Shown here in pieces: positions 1 to 9,922 of a DNA stretch of 64,000 nt (position 1 is its first letter; the number at the start of each line of letters is the position of its first letter). The DNA comes from Paenibacillus tritici. Its GTDB lineage: Bacteria; Bacillota; Bacilli; Paenibacillales; Paenibacillaceae. Location of the stretch: positions 124,001 to 188,000 of the forward strand of contig NZ_JABMKX010000013.1 in assembly GCF_013204885.1 (NCBI RefSeq), in the 5' to 3' direction. The position numbers and the translations under genes are program-made. The notes beneath the pieces were generated by a model, which saw nothing but the letters and a program-made list of their open reading frames with translations, did not search any database and was not told the origin of the DNA.

Positions 1-3000
1 ACGCATCCGTCTTTTTAACCATGAGCTTATCATAGTCATATTCAAATAAAGTCTTATTACCTTTGGGATCAGTCTTGCTCTTGATCTGATCGTTCTTGTA
101 ATAGGAATAACTGGTGATCACATGCAGACGGTCCACATATTCATTGTCGAACTCCGCACCTGCAAGATATTCAGAGCTAATATCAGCAGTTTTAACCAGT
201 AATGTAGACCTGTTCAGTCTTCCTCTAAGATCGTAGCTGTACCTTGTAATGTCGTAGTTAGCATCACTTACTTTCTGGTAGGACGCAATCACATTACCAG
301 AGCGGTCGTAATCACTTTTACTCTCTCTGCCGAATGGCCCCTTTATTACGATTAACCTTCCCGCTTTGTCAAAGATTTGCTCCATCCGATTATCTGCGCT
401 GGATTCACTCACAGCACCGCTGGCTTTATTCGTCTTACTCAGGAAGCTTTCTTTGACCATAATATTGGAGGCCTCATCATAATCAACTCGGGTTAACCGA
501 TAGTTGTTGTATGTTCCATCTTTATTGATGAAGCTTTTCTCTGATATCTGATTGCCTGCCAGGTCATAGCTGTAATATGTGGAGTTTCCTTCTTTATTTA
601 CACTCTCAAGAAGCTCCCCTTTGGATGAATACTTGAACATTTCTTTTGTACCATCAGCATATTCAATCAAATAAGGTTTTTCAAAAATATTATTGTATGT
701 TTTAGTTACATGCCCTAACTGATCAATGCTATTAATCACCCATTTACCGGTTAAATCATACTCCTTCTTAACCGTAGAACCATCGGGATAAGTTAATTGT
801 TGCAGTCTTCCTCCGAGGTCATAACTAAATCGAGCAGTATTGCCTGGACCAGTCGTTTCGATCAATACATTACCTGAACCATCGTAGCTAAGACTCTTGG
901 TGAAATGGCTCGTGCCCTGCTGCTGATTTAAATACGCTATTTGTGCTGATACGACCAAGACGGGCTTGTCGAGCACATTATAACGATACTCCGCTCCTAT
1001 AGATTTCGCGGGATTCTCGGTATTGTATCCTTCTCCATCCGCTTGTTTAATGGGATTACCTCTGCCATCGTACTCTTTGTAATCAACAACCTCTTTAGTG
1101 GTTCCATCGAATGCTGTGGTTTTCACCAGCCGGTTGAGGGCATCATACTCTTTTTCAATTCCAGGGGCTTCTGCGACAGATTGGGTATAGTATCTGGCGT
1201 CCACCATCTTCACAACATTCCCTGCTGGATCATATTGATAGCGGGTAGTATTTCCAAGCGGATCTGTAACACTTGTTTTTAAAGCCATACCATCATAGGT
1301 ATACGAAGTTGTACGTTCGGTTCCAGAAATAATAGAAGTCTCAGCAACCAAATTGCCGACCTTATCATAATCAAAACGTTTTTGTCTTGCTCCCTTTGCA
1401 TTAAAAGGAGACTTGGTGGTAGCAATCAAGTTTCTATAGGTGTAAGTATTTTCTTCAGTATCATAACTTGTACCATTAAAAATTTGTTTCTTCAAAAGGT
1501 TGCCTGCAAGGTCATAGACATATTTCGTTTCGAATTGTCCACGTTCTACAATCTTGCCGTCTCCTGCCTTCTCATTGGAGACACCAGATTCAAGAATAGG
1601 CCGTCCCGCAAAATCATATTGGAAATTACGGACAATTAGTCGATTGCCAATAGAATCACCATATTCAACTACTTTAGTTTTGTTCCCGTTCGCGTCATAA
1701 TCATAATGAATATGAGTTGAAGAAGACTCTGTTAATTTGGAATACTCATCAGAAATTCGGTTTTGAGAATCATAGACATAAGAGATTATAGACGAGTCTT
1801 GATTCACACCACTGAGGAAAGCACCCACTGTAGTTTTGACAAGATTATTTACAGCATCAAACTCATTCCTCGTATAATAATAATCCGCAGATCCTGATTG
1901 TATTATTTTCTTGACTGTATTTCTTCCCAGATTATCATAGGTCCACTCAGTAATTTTACCTCCGGGAGCCTTTTCATTAACGACCTGGCCCAGAATGTTA
2001 TACGTATACTCCGTAGTATTACCCATGGCATCCGTTTGGCTGGTCTTCCTACCCTGGGAGTCATAGGTATACCGGGTAGTATTCTGCTTCTGATCAGATT
2101 CGCTCAGAATATTTCCGGCATAATCAAATGAAGCGGTTGAGGTATAAAATTTCTGATGGTCAGGAGTGATTTCCCGTTTCACCATCTGGCCCAAAGGGTC
2201 GTAGTAAGATCGTTTGTCGTATCCTTCTTCGTCTGTAATCGTCAGCATTAAGGGCATCAGTGGATCGTTATTATTCTGATATTGCAGGGCAAGCTTGCCC
2301 TTAAGTGTCTGATCTTTGGCATAATAAGACTTCTCTACAACATTCTGATTAGAGTCATAGCTGTACCGGGCGCTATGCCCATTCGCATCAACCTCTTTAA
2401 TTAAATTCGCAAAGGAATCATATTGCCTGATTAATGTTGTCAGCCATGCGTTGTCTTGCCAAATTTTCGAGTTCAGCAAATTCCCCAGAATATCATACTC
2501 GTTCAGATATTTGTAATTCCCGGCATCCGTGTACTGGATCTTGAAATTCGCGTAAGGACTCTCCAGATACTCGTATTGCAGCGACTTATTATCCGGCCTG
2601 ATATTCTTGAGTACCCGGCCAACGGCATCGTATTGATAGGATGTTTTGTTGCCGTTCGCATCAATCTCACTAAGGATATTGCCTGTATGCATATCATAAG
2701 CATAGGTTTTGGCATAAGTCTTACCTCCGGACTGCTGATATTGCTTCGTCAGGTAAGCCCCTTTGGTATTGGTGCCATTAGCGTCGATGCCATATTCATA
2801 ATAAGTGGTGAAGTCCTGAGAACTGTCATGCGCCGTCTTGCGGATCAGATTGCCAAAGGTATCATAGGCATAATCTGTAATCAGCCAAGGATTCACCGGG
2901 TCATCGTTCGCTTTACTCTCCTTGAGTACGTTCCCCTTGCTGTCCAGCTGGTAATTGGTCTGAGCCGTTGTATTCTGATCCAGCTTCCAGGTCTTCTGGG

Positions 3001-4768
3001 TCAGTATATGAAATTTGTTAATATCATAGGTGTACAGCACGGTGTGCTCATTGTTTACCGGGTACCCCTTACTGTCCCGATCAGCAATCGGCCCGGTATA
3101 GCTGGTCATATTGCCGTATTCATCGTAACGGTAGTTCTCAATTTTATGAACCGGTTCCCCCGTTGCCTGTCCGTTCGCCACCTGATAGACAAGGGTCTCC
3201 TGTTTCTTGACCAGCTTCAGCTCATCATGCTCACTGGTTACCGTTTCCTTATGATTCTTGCCCAGCTTCTCGGTTTGAATCATTTCCTGATTGCCGTTAT
3301 AGGTGTATTTGACAGTGCTGCCATTCACATCTGTGAGGGTTGTGTAGTAACGGTATGTATCCTTAAGATAGGCCTTATCATCCTGCTTGTAGTCTGCGGT
3401 GCCATACCCGTCAGCTTCATTAGTGTAGGTATAGGTCTTTTTGTTATAGGTATCGGTGATGAATTTATCCAACAAGTTAGGTTTAGCAGCATCGAAGCCC
3501 TTCTTGATCAGATCGCTACTTTCAAAAACCTTTCTGTACTGCATACTGCCTTCATTCAGACGTTTCGTGTACGTATTATAAACATAGCTTTTCGCTTTAT
3601 TGCTCTTCACTTCATCCACCAGTACAAGATTCTCGTAGCGGGAATACGCTGAATACTTGTCTTTGTTGAAATAGGTGAAGCCAAGGTCGGGCTGCTCATA
3701 CCAGAACATATATTTAGGCTTAGCATCCGTATCATATACTCTTTGCAAGCGGGTTCTAATTACACGTTTGGAATCATTAACGAGGGCCGCTGACTTGTCA
3801 TACACGATACTTTTATCTCCCGGAAGATGGAGAATGACTTGAAACTTACCTTTTAGATCACCAGAATCCGTGTTATTCGGACTTTGCGATGCGGTATAAT
3901 AATTGTTTGCACTGACAGGAGCGTCAACGCCGATCGGTCCCACCTTATAGTTGAAATCCTCTTTGTATTCGATAGTCGTGTCACGGCCCACCGAGTCTGT
4001 AATTTTGGAGATCAGCTTTTTGGTGATGGAGTGACCATCTATGGAATAACTCAAAGTATCGTATTGAAAATTAATAGTATTGCCGTACCGGTCTACAATC
4101 CCCAAGATCCGGCCGTCCTCGGAGAAGTAGGTGTTCTTCCCATCCTTGCCTGTCATCTTATACTTGGAGGTTCCGCCCTCCTGTCCATTCTGGTAAGCTG
4201 TTGCTTCCCGGACTACCACATCTTTGACAGTCTGCCCCTCTGGCAAAAATACGTATGCACCCTCCAGGTTTGCAGGCTTGAGACGGTACACATCTCCGCT
4301 GTCTGTATGCAGGAACTTATGGCTGGAGCCATCCGAATTCACTTTAACCTCAATACTCGGAAAAGAGAACCGCATACCCATTCCCAGGTTATATCTATCT
4401 TCATAGAAGGAGGAAGTTTTGGCATAGGAGAATGCCCGGTCTACCCAAGCCCCATCAACATAATTCACTTCCATCTCTTGCACATTAGCCGCTTCATTCT
4501 TATAGATACGTTTGAATTCAAGGTCTAGCCCATTCTTGCCGGGCAGTACATAATCCGTCTGGGTAATACTCAGCGAGCCACTCTGCGGACTAATTTCATC
4601 TACCGTTTCATTCGTTCTCAGATAGGCAGGTGAGAGCATGGTATTATACTTTTGCTTGGGACCTACCAGATTATTGAGTTGATCCTGCAAGGTCTCGGCG
4701 CTGGCCGCCGGTAAGAAAAACATCATAAAGATAAATGAAGCTAATGATATTCGGATACATGCTTTCAC
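1..4768 (-). CDS. RHS/YD-repeat secreted protein (3' end outside window)
   Basis: The frame is open on the minus strand from a GTG at 4768 to the left edge: at least 1589 residues, with the C-terminus outside the window. GGGGG lies just upstream of the GTG. Residues 1-25 form a signal peptide ending in Ala-Ser-Ala. About 330 non-repeat residues follow, then a long run of YD repeats such as RYTYDSQGRKTSQTDAMGNT. YD repeats build the hollow beta-cocoon of RHS, WapA and Tc proteins, which encloses a C-terminal cargo, often a toxin. That C-terminus and any immunity gene would lie to the left. It is the last gene seen in the riboswitch-led operon, 26 nt after its neighbour. WapA-like wall toxin or adhesive surface protein cannot be separated here. 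Confidence 0.9.
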   Translation of the reverse strand, partial: MKACIRISLASFIFMMFFLPAASAETLQDQLNNLVGPKQKYNTMLSPAYLRTNETVDEISPQSGSLSITQTDYVLPGKNGLDLEFKRIYKNEAANVQEMEVNYVDGAWVDRAFSYAKTSSFYEDRYNLGMGMRFSFPSIEVKVNSDGSSHKFLHTDSGDVYRLKPANLEGAYVFLPEGQTVKDVVVREATAYQNGQEGGTSKYKMTGKDGKNTYFSEDGRILGIVDRYGNTINFQYDTLSYSIDGHSITKKLISKITDSVGRDTTIEYKEDFNYKVGPIGVDAPVSANNYYTASQSPNNTDSGDLKGKFQVILHLPGDKSIVYDKSAALVNDSKRVIRTRLQRVYDTDAKPKYMFWYEQPDLGFTYFNKDKYSAYSRYENLVLVDEVKSNKAKSYVYNTYTKRLNEGSMQYRKVFESSDLIKKGFDAAKPNLLDKFITDTYNKKTYTYTNEADGYGTADYKQDDKAYLKDTYRYYTTLTDVNGSTVKYTYNGNQEMIQTEKLGKNHKETVTSEHDELKLVKKQETLVYQVANGQATGEPVHKIENYRYDEYGNMTSYTGPIADRDSKGYPVNNEHTVLYTYDINKFHILTQKTWKLDQNTTAQTNYQLDSKGNVLKESKANDDPVNPWLITDYAYDTFGNLIRKTAHDSSQDFTTYYEYGIDANGTNTKGAYLTKQYQQSGGKTYAKTYAYDMHTGNILSEIDANGNKTSYQYDAVGRVLKNIRPDNKSLQYEYLESPYANFKIQYTDAGNYKYLNEYDILGNLLNSKIWQDNAWLTTLIRQYDSFANLIKEVDANGHSARYSYDSNQNVVEKSYYAKDQTLKGKLALQYQNNNDPLMPLMLTITDEEGYDKRSYYDPLGQMVKREITPDHQKFYTSTASFDYAGNILSESDQKQNTTRYTYDSQGRKTSQTDAMGNTTEYTYNILGQVVNEKAPGGKITEWTYDNLGRNTVKKIIQSGSADYYYTRNEFDAVNNLVKTTVGAFLSGVNQDSSIISYVYDSQNRISDEYSKLTESSSTHIHYDYDANGNKTKVVEYGDSIGNRLIVRNFQYDFAGRPILESGVSNEKAGDGKIVERGQFETKYVYDLAGNLLKKQIFNGTSYDTEENTYTYRNLIATTKSPFNAKGARQKRFDYDKVGNLVAETSIISGTERTTSYTYDGMALKTSVTDPLGNTTRYQYDPAGNVVKMVDARYYTQSVAEAPGIEKEYDALNRLVKTTAFDGTTKEVVDYKEYDGRGNPIKQADGEGYNTENPAKSIGAEYRYNVLDKPVLVVSAQIAYLNQQQGTSHFTKSLSYDGSGNVLIETTGPGNTARFSYDLGGRLQQLTYPDGSTVKKEYDLTGKWVINSIDQLGHVTKTYNNIFEKPYLIEYADGTKEMFKYSSKGELLESVNKEGNSTYYSYDLAGNQISEKSFINKDGTYNNYRLTRVDYDEASNIMVKESFLSKTNKASGAVSESSADNRMEQIFDKAGRLIVIKGPFGRESKSDYDRSGNVIASYQKVSDANYDITRYSYDLRGRLNRSTLLVKTADISSEYLAGAEFDNEYVDRLHVITSYSYYKNDQIKSKTDPKGNKTLFEYDYDKLMVKKTDA

Positions 4769-4794
4769 AAAGCTACCCCCGTCTGCCTGTTAAA

Positions 4795-5589
4795 TTATTC
4801 TCCGTACTTTTCCAGATAACTCTGGGCCATGATCATTTCATCTGAAACCCCTTGCGCAAGCTTGCTAACCACAACCTCGGCAGACTCCCCCAGCTTGTGT
4901 GCCAGAACAAAGGCATGTGTCACCTGCTGCTCCGTAAGCTTGCCATTCTGAGTATACTTATGTAGTTCTTGCTCTGTTAGTTGAACCCTCGGGAAAGAAT
5001 CCCCGCTGTAAAGCACGCTTTCCCGCACAAAAACACCGCTCCACTTCCCTTCCTTGAGCTTAGCGTTCAACAAGTCTCCAAGTACCTTGCCGGTTACAAA
5101 AGATAATCTGTCAGCGATCATAATGTCATCCGAAGTTGCCCCTTGCATCTGCATCAGCAGCTCAAGCTCCGCCGGATCAAAAGATCTTGGGATAAACTCT
5201 GCATGGGTCTCACGATATTGTGTAAAAAGGGTCGCCCAGTCCTTCCCGGCAGCTGCAGCCTCAAGCAATGTAGCCCCATCCTTGATCGTACCGAAATTGT
5301 GATATAAGAAGTCATAAGCGGTCATTACATCAGCACGGCTATAACCGCCGGTAACCCATTGTTCAATCTGTGTACGATAAGCTTCTTGAACAGTAAACTC
5401 TTTAAGAAACTGATCGAATGTACTACGAACCACTTCGGACTGCACGGGTCCTGAGCTAACTCCATTACTTGCCTTAGTCTCCACTTTAGGAGTAACAGCT
5501 ACCTTGGCATAGGCAAATACCCCTGCCTGGAACACCACTGCCAGAATGATGATAAAAGCTGAAACTTGAAGGATCTTACGTTTGTTCAT
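4795..5589 (-). CDS. Secreted or membrane-anchored helical-repeat protein, unknown function
   Basis: 264 residues. The start ATG has AGGAG nine bases upstream. Residues 7-27 are one hydrophobic segment with Ala-Tyr-Ala after it, so it is either a signal peptide or a membrane anchor. The rest is predicted mostly helical and acidic. A motif recurs about three times: Gly, a polar pair, Asp/Glu, Ile/Val-Met, Ala, then two residues on a Leu/Phe (GATSDDIMIADRL, GVSDEMIMAQSYL, GYSRADVMTAYDF). It is often followed by Gly-Lys-x-Trp. The upstream neighbour carries the same motif, so the two may be diverged relatives. It lies 14 nt after that gene and 26 nt before the RHS gene. I do not recognise a named family. 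A partner or chaperone of the RHS protein is a guess from position only. Confidence 0.8.
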   Translation of the reverse strand: MNKRKILQVSAFIIILAVVFQAGVFAYAKVAVTPKVETKASNGVSSGPVQSEVVRSTFDQFLKEFTVQEAYRTQIEQWVTGGYSRADVMTAYDFLYHNFGTIKDGATLLEAAAAGKDWATLFTQYRETHAEFIPRSFDPAELELLMQMQGATSDDIMIADRLSFVTGKVLGDLLNAKLKEGKWSGVFVRESVLYSGDSFPRVQLTEQELHKYTQNGKLTEQQVTHAFVLAHKLGESAEVVVSKLAQGVSDEMIMAQSYLEKYGE

Positions 5590-5603
5590 TCCTGTTAACT
5601 CCT

Positions 5604-6548
5604 CTATTTATAATTAGGATTCATCGCCTGAATTTCTTGTCTGACTGCTTCGGCCGGATTCTGCGGCATCACATCTTGCACTGTAGGGGGATTAATATCG
5701 GGAAGCAGAGAGTTTTGCCCTTCGTTTGTAAGGCTCTTCACTTCTGAGATTCCCTCTTCGACTTCACGATGAAGTTCTTCCTTACCCTGCTGTAGCTTCT
5801 CTAACATGGTCTTCTCAAGAAGTTCCAGCGTTACAATTTCGCCTTCTCTTAATGTGATTGTTTTTTGCTCTTTATTTTCCTGATACATTTTGGGGTCAGT
5901 GATGTAATCCTTCAGGTTCAGCCCGATTTGAAGCGACAGTAAGTATTCATTCATCACTTCCTCCATCGAACCCAAATCCTGCTGCAGGGTGAGAAGGAGA
6001 GTGACTGCCTCCCCCTCATTGAATTGCCCGTTGATTGCCACGTATGCGGATTGCAACTCCTCTTCGGCTGACGCGTTCATATCTGACATTGCAGCCGGAG
6101 CCTCCACTGTAGCTGAAATTGCCGCACTGCCGGTAACCTCTTTCAATTGCTGCATGGTTCTTTCGGTCAACATTTTGGCTTCCATGATCTCATCATCATC
6201 GTAGCCCTTCTGCCGAAGTTCATTAAGTAATTCCTCACCCAGACCTGCCTCATGAAGCAGATTTGAACGACTCAGCTTATCTTCTTTATTGTTAGCTGGG
6301 AGCTGATGTTTCAAGGTCTCCGTGATTTCATTCCATGAGGAGCCTGCTTGTTTCATCTCTAAAATATGCTTGGCGGCAACTCCGCTCAGATTGGAAAGCT
6401 CTGCGGCTGTCTGTTCGTCTTGTTGCCGGGAAGATTCTTGTATGGCTTCCTCTTTGTTAAGCTTGGGAAAGCTAATAATGGCAGCCTCAGCCAGCAGAGC
6501 CACTATGATAGCCAAAGATATATATTTAACCTTTCGTTTGTGAATCAT
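5604..6548 (-). CDS. Membrane-anchored helical protein, unknown function
   Basis: 314 residues. AAGGGGAATTGAA precedes the ATG. Residues 9-28 are a single hydrophobic stretch after a Lys/Arg-rich start, a signal anchor with no lipobox. The remainder is hydrophilic, Glu/Gln-rich and helical. It contains GYDDDEIMEAKML, which matches the repeated motif of the next gene, and KQAGSSWNEI, which resembles that gene's Gly-Lys-x-Trp segment. The C-terminus is rich in Pro and Asn. The gene sits between the Fn3/cohesin gene (28 nt upstream) and the second helical-repeat gene (14 nt downstream), inside the c-di-GMP-riboswitch operon. No enzymatic motif is visible and no function is assigned. Confidence 0.78.
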   Translation of the reverse strand: MIHKRKVKYISLAIIVALLAEAAIISFPKLNKEEAIQESSRQQDEQTAAELSNLSGVAAKHILEMKQAGSSWNEITETLKHQLPANNKEDKLSRSNLLHEAGLGEELLNELRQKGYDDDEIMEAKMLTERTMQQLKEVTGSAAISATVEAPAAMSDMNASAEEELQSAYVAINGQFNEGEAVTLLLTLQQDLGSMEEVMNEYLLSLQIGLNLKDYITDPKMYQENKEQKTITLREGEIVTLELLEKTMLEKLQQGKEELHREVEEGISEVKSLTNEGQNSLLPDINPPTVQDVMPQNPAEAVRQEIQAMNPNYK

Positions 6549-6576
6549 TTCAATTCCCCTTCACCTTCAGCATCAT

Positions 6577-9500
6577 TCAATCTACCGTAACTTTAACGTT
6601 GCTCTCACCTGTTATTCTCGACTTGAACATGAGCGTGGTTATTTCGCCGGACCAAGAGGTACCAGGCACAACATTCTGATCCATAGACAATGTAACTTTT
6701 CCAGCCGTATACGTTGCAGTTAGATTAGAACCGGGAACCCTTCCGTTAGACAGATCACTGACTGGAGTGAAATCATATAAATCTATTAATTCAAGTTCAT
6801 CCGGATTATAGGTCACAACAAATTCCAATTCACTGAAATCCTGTACATTCTGAGCCAATAGTGTCAGGCTTGCTGTCCCATCCTTCTTCACTTTAAGAAC
6901 GTAATCCGGACTTGTAGTGCTCTTTTGCAACGCAGGGCTCCAAGCTGTCACTCCTGTAGTATTCTTCGCCCTAACCCGGTAGGTATGGGCAGTTCCTGAC
7001 AGAAGCTCATTATGCAGATAGTTTATATTGTTGCCGACATCAATCGTTTTCCCGTCTACCTCAAGCTGGTAGCCATTAGCGCCGTCTATCTTCTCCCAGC
7101 GCAATTCAATAGACGAATTTTGGGCAAACCCTTCTATTTTGGAAGGCGAATCCGGCAGGTTGGGAAGTGTTGAGAGGGCTAAGACTGCAACCCAGTCCCC
7201 GCGTTCATTTGCTTGCTTCACTCTGATTTTATACAGATGATATTCTTCGGCACGAAGCCCGACATGATTGTAAATGGTATCCGCAGCATTATCCAATAAT
7301 TTGCCGTCTACCTCGATTTCATATCTTGCGTCAGTGGCAACTGTATCCCAGGACAGGGTGATAGATTTATTCGTTACTACTGCGACAACATTCGTTAAGG
7401 ATTCTGTATTCATCCCCGCCGGCATGGTAGTCATGATTATAGGCTTGGACCATTCACTGTGCCCGCTGATATTGTTCGCCCTAATTCTATAGGTATGTCT
7501 GGAATCCGCAGGGAGCTGGTCATGCACGAATATATTCTCCGTAACATTGGTTACAGCCCCGTTATCCATCTCGATGTCATAGCTATCGGTATGGGGAACG
7601 GTACGCCACGATGCTGTAATCTGTCTCTCATCCGCTGTCGTCATTATGTTTGTAGGCACATCAGGGATCTCGGGATGGGTGGTTACATCCAGGGGAGAAC
7701 TCCACGCACTTTTGCCCCCAATATTGACCGCGCGTATTCTGTAGGTATGGCCGCTAAGTGCAGCTAATCCCTCATGGGTATAGCTGGTCAGCTTTTTATT
7801 ATCAATAATCAGCCCGTCCACTTCAATCTCGTAACCGCTGGCCCGCTCCATCTCATCCCACTTTACAATTACAGTATGTATATCCTGTACTGCAGCTATC
7901 TTCGTTGGAGATTCTGGCGGGTTAGGCCATGTCTGTTGACTGGCAGGCTGGCTCCATTCACTCACTCCTCCAGTATTACCGGCTCTTACACGATAAGTAT
8001 GATCCGTTGAAGCTTCCAGATCTTTGTGCATGAAGGAGTTAAGCTTTCCATTGTCCGTCACAACTCCATCTGCTTCCACTTCATACCGCGTAGCATGAGG
8101 AACCAAATCCCAGGTTAATGAAATGAATTTCTGCGAAGGTACCGTCAGTAAATTCACTGGCGCAACCGGAGGTTCGGGTAAGGTCAGCTTGATAAAGGGT
8201 TGACTCCATTGACTTGTGCCTCCTGCATTAATAACCCTAACTCTATAAGTGTGTTGAGTATTAGGTAATAATCCATTTTGAGTATAGGTAGTAGAAGTTC
8301 CATTATGGATAATCGCTCCGGATGCCTCCACTTCATAACCTAGAGCATTAGCTGATGAAGGCCATTCAAGCTTGATCCATTGCTGTGAAGCTTCTGCAGT
8401 GATTCCACTGGGTGCCGCAGCCAATGTAGTTCCGCTTGCAGCAGCTCCGAACGCCGTCTCTACTCCTTCATTATTTCTGGATTTAGCCTGGAAGGTGTAG
8501 GATGTATTTGCTGTTAAGCCATTGATTATTACGGTTTTACTGGCTGGGGTAATCCATACAGGTGAAGAGGTAAGACTGCCGGACGAAGTAACATAAGAAG
8601 TACCCATTTGAATCAAATATTGAGTTGAAGCAGCATTCTGATCATGCAGCTGCATCATTAGCGAAGTTTCACCATTTTGCTGAAGAGATAGTGATGGAAC
8701 CTGCGCTCTCGTGTAGACATTCTGCTCATGGACCGCGATATTTCCCACTTTATCTCTAGCTTCAATCTTTGTATAAAATGCAGTGTTTGAAGCCAACCCC
8801 GTGGCAGTGAAGCTTGGATTAGTAGTCCAGCCGCTGGACTGACTCCCTACGGTGTAACGGTAAGGGACATTATCCAGCCCTGATATAGAATCTGCGGCGG
8901 TTCCTGATACTTGAACCTGTGAGTCTGAAGAAATTATATTTACATTTCCAATCGCAGGAGGCGATTTATCCACAAAGATAGTAATAGAATTCTGGGTGGT
9001 GACCTTTCCATCGCTGGCCGTAAACCGGATGGTATGGCTGCCTTCGGACATAGAAGCTACATTCAAAGGGCTGAAAGATACGGTTTGCATTGTGGCTGTA
9101 TTGGTTACGGTCTTACTCTCCCTTGCTGCTGCCTCCGAGTCCACAAAGTACTTCAGCTCAAGCGCATCACCGTTTGAATCTGTTACCCCTATCACAGGGA
9201 CAAACAAGGAGCTTGGACCAAGCTGCTGTCCGTTCGGTGATGGTATGGTAATTGAAGGAGCGGCATTGGAGGTAAGGTTCTTCTCCGGGAGATACTCAGA
9301 GAGTGAGTTTCTCCAGCCATTAGAAGGCTCATTTGGCCTATGGTTATTATCCCCTGCATATACCCCAATGCTGATCTTTGTTGGAATTTCACCAGCCAGT
9401 GCTCCCCCATGCTGCACAACAAAGTCACCTGCATTGGTTATGAACGTGTTGCTTGTAGGAGTAAAACCCCAATTCAAATTTTCTACACGTGTATGTGTAT

Positions 9501-9897
9501 AGTACTCTGCACTAGAACTACTGCTTGAATTACTCGCATAAACAGTTATGTCCAAGTATCTTGTACGTTGATTGTCAGAGTTCCAATCGGTACGTGAGCC
9601 TGAAGTCATAACGGCTGCATGGTCCAAAGCGATATCGTAACTCATTTGTCTTGTAGATAGATCAAAGCGAATATTCTTGAGTGTAATTCCTGGCATATCC
9701 AACGTAATTTCTGCAATATTACCCATGTCTGACACATATCCAGCCGTTTTTATGAAACCATCGAAGTGAAGATCTGCAAAGCTAACAATGTTAGACTCCC
9801 CAGCCGCCTTAACCTGCAAGCCTCCTAAGAAGCAATTCAAAGTAACCATTACAAAAACACATAAAATAGAAGTCCATTTTCTCAACATATCCCTCAT
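6577..9897 (-). CDS. Secreted Fn3-repeat protein with C-terminal cohesin-like domain
   Basis: 1106 residues, ATG preceded by AGGAGAGGAACT. Residues 1-32 are a signal peptide ending Val-Lys-Ala-Ala. A unique N-terminal domain (about 33-210) is followed by Ig-like segments (about 212-390). Six or seven fibronectin type III modules follow (about 400-1000), recognisable by repeated W-x-x-V, GYEIEVDG and HTYRVRA elements. The last ~105 residues resemble cohesin folds, with LEFVVTYNPDELELIDL and SGEITTLMFK. No LPXTG, SLH or choline-binding motif is visible, so the mode of surface retention is unknown. Its Fn3 modules closely resemble those of the upstream gene, suggesting module duplication or exchange. 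A structural or binding exoprotein is likely; the ligand is unknown. Confidence 0.88.
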   Translation of the reverse strand: MRDMLRKWTSILCVFVMVTLNCFLGGLQVKAAGESNIVSFADLHFDGFIKTAGYVSDMGNIAEITLDMPGITLKNIRFDLSTRQMSYDIALDHAAVMTSGSRTDWNSDNQRTRYLDITVYASNSSSSSSAEYYTHTRVENLNWGFTPTSNTFITNAGDFVVQHGGALAGEIPTKISIGVYAGDNNHRPNEPSNGWRNSLSEYLPEKNLTSNAAPSITIPSPNGQQLGPSSLFVPVIGVTDSNGDALELKYFVDSEAAARESKTVTNTATMQTVSFSPLNVASMSEGSHTIRFTASDGKVTTQNSITIFVDKSPPAIGNVNIISSDSQVQVSGTAADSISGLDNVPYRYTVGSQSSGWTTNPSFTATGLASNTAFYTKIEARDKVGNIAVHEQNVYTRAQVPSLSLQQNGETSLMMQLHDQNAASTQYLIQMGTSYVTSSGSLTSSPVWITPASKTVIINGLTANTSYTFQAKSRNNEGVETAFGAAASGTTLAAAPSGITAEASQQWIKLEWPSSANALGYEVEASGAIIHNGTSTTYTQNGLLPNTQHTYRVRVINAGGTSQWSQPFIKLTLPEPPVAPVNLLTVPSQKFISLTWDLVPHATRYEVEADGVVTDNGKLNSFMHKDLEASTDHTYRVRAGNTGGVSEWSQPASQQTWPNPPESPTKIAAVQDIHTVIVKWDEMERASGYEIEVDGLIIDNKKLTSYTHEGLAALSGHTYRIRAVNIGGKSAWSSPLDVTTHPEIPDVPTNIMTTADERQITASWRTVPHTDSYDIEMDNGAVTNVTENIFVHDQLPADSRHTYRIRANNISGHSEWSKPIIMTTMPAGMNTESLTNVVAVVTNKSITLSWDTVATDARYEIEVDGKLLDNAADTIYNHVGLRAEEYHLYKIRVKQANERGDWVAVLALSTLPNLPDSPSKIEGFAQNSSIELRWEKIDGANGYQLEVDGKTIDVGNNINYLHNELLSGTAHTYRVRAKNTTGVTAWSPALQKSTTSPDYVLKVKKDGTASLTLLAQNVQDFSELEFVVTYNPDELELIDLYDFTPVSDLSNGRVPGSNLTATYTAGKVTLSMDQNVVPGTSWSGEITTLMFKSRITGESNVKVTVD

Positions 9898-9922
9898 AGT
9901 TCCTCTCCTACCGCTATTGAAT

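Noticed and set aside
2456-3652. 398-residue plus-strand frame antisense to the RHS gene
   Set aside because: It is the shadow of the minus-strand YD-repeat reading frame; the minus strand shows signal peptide and YD motifs.
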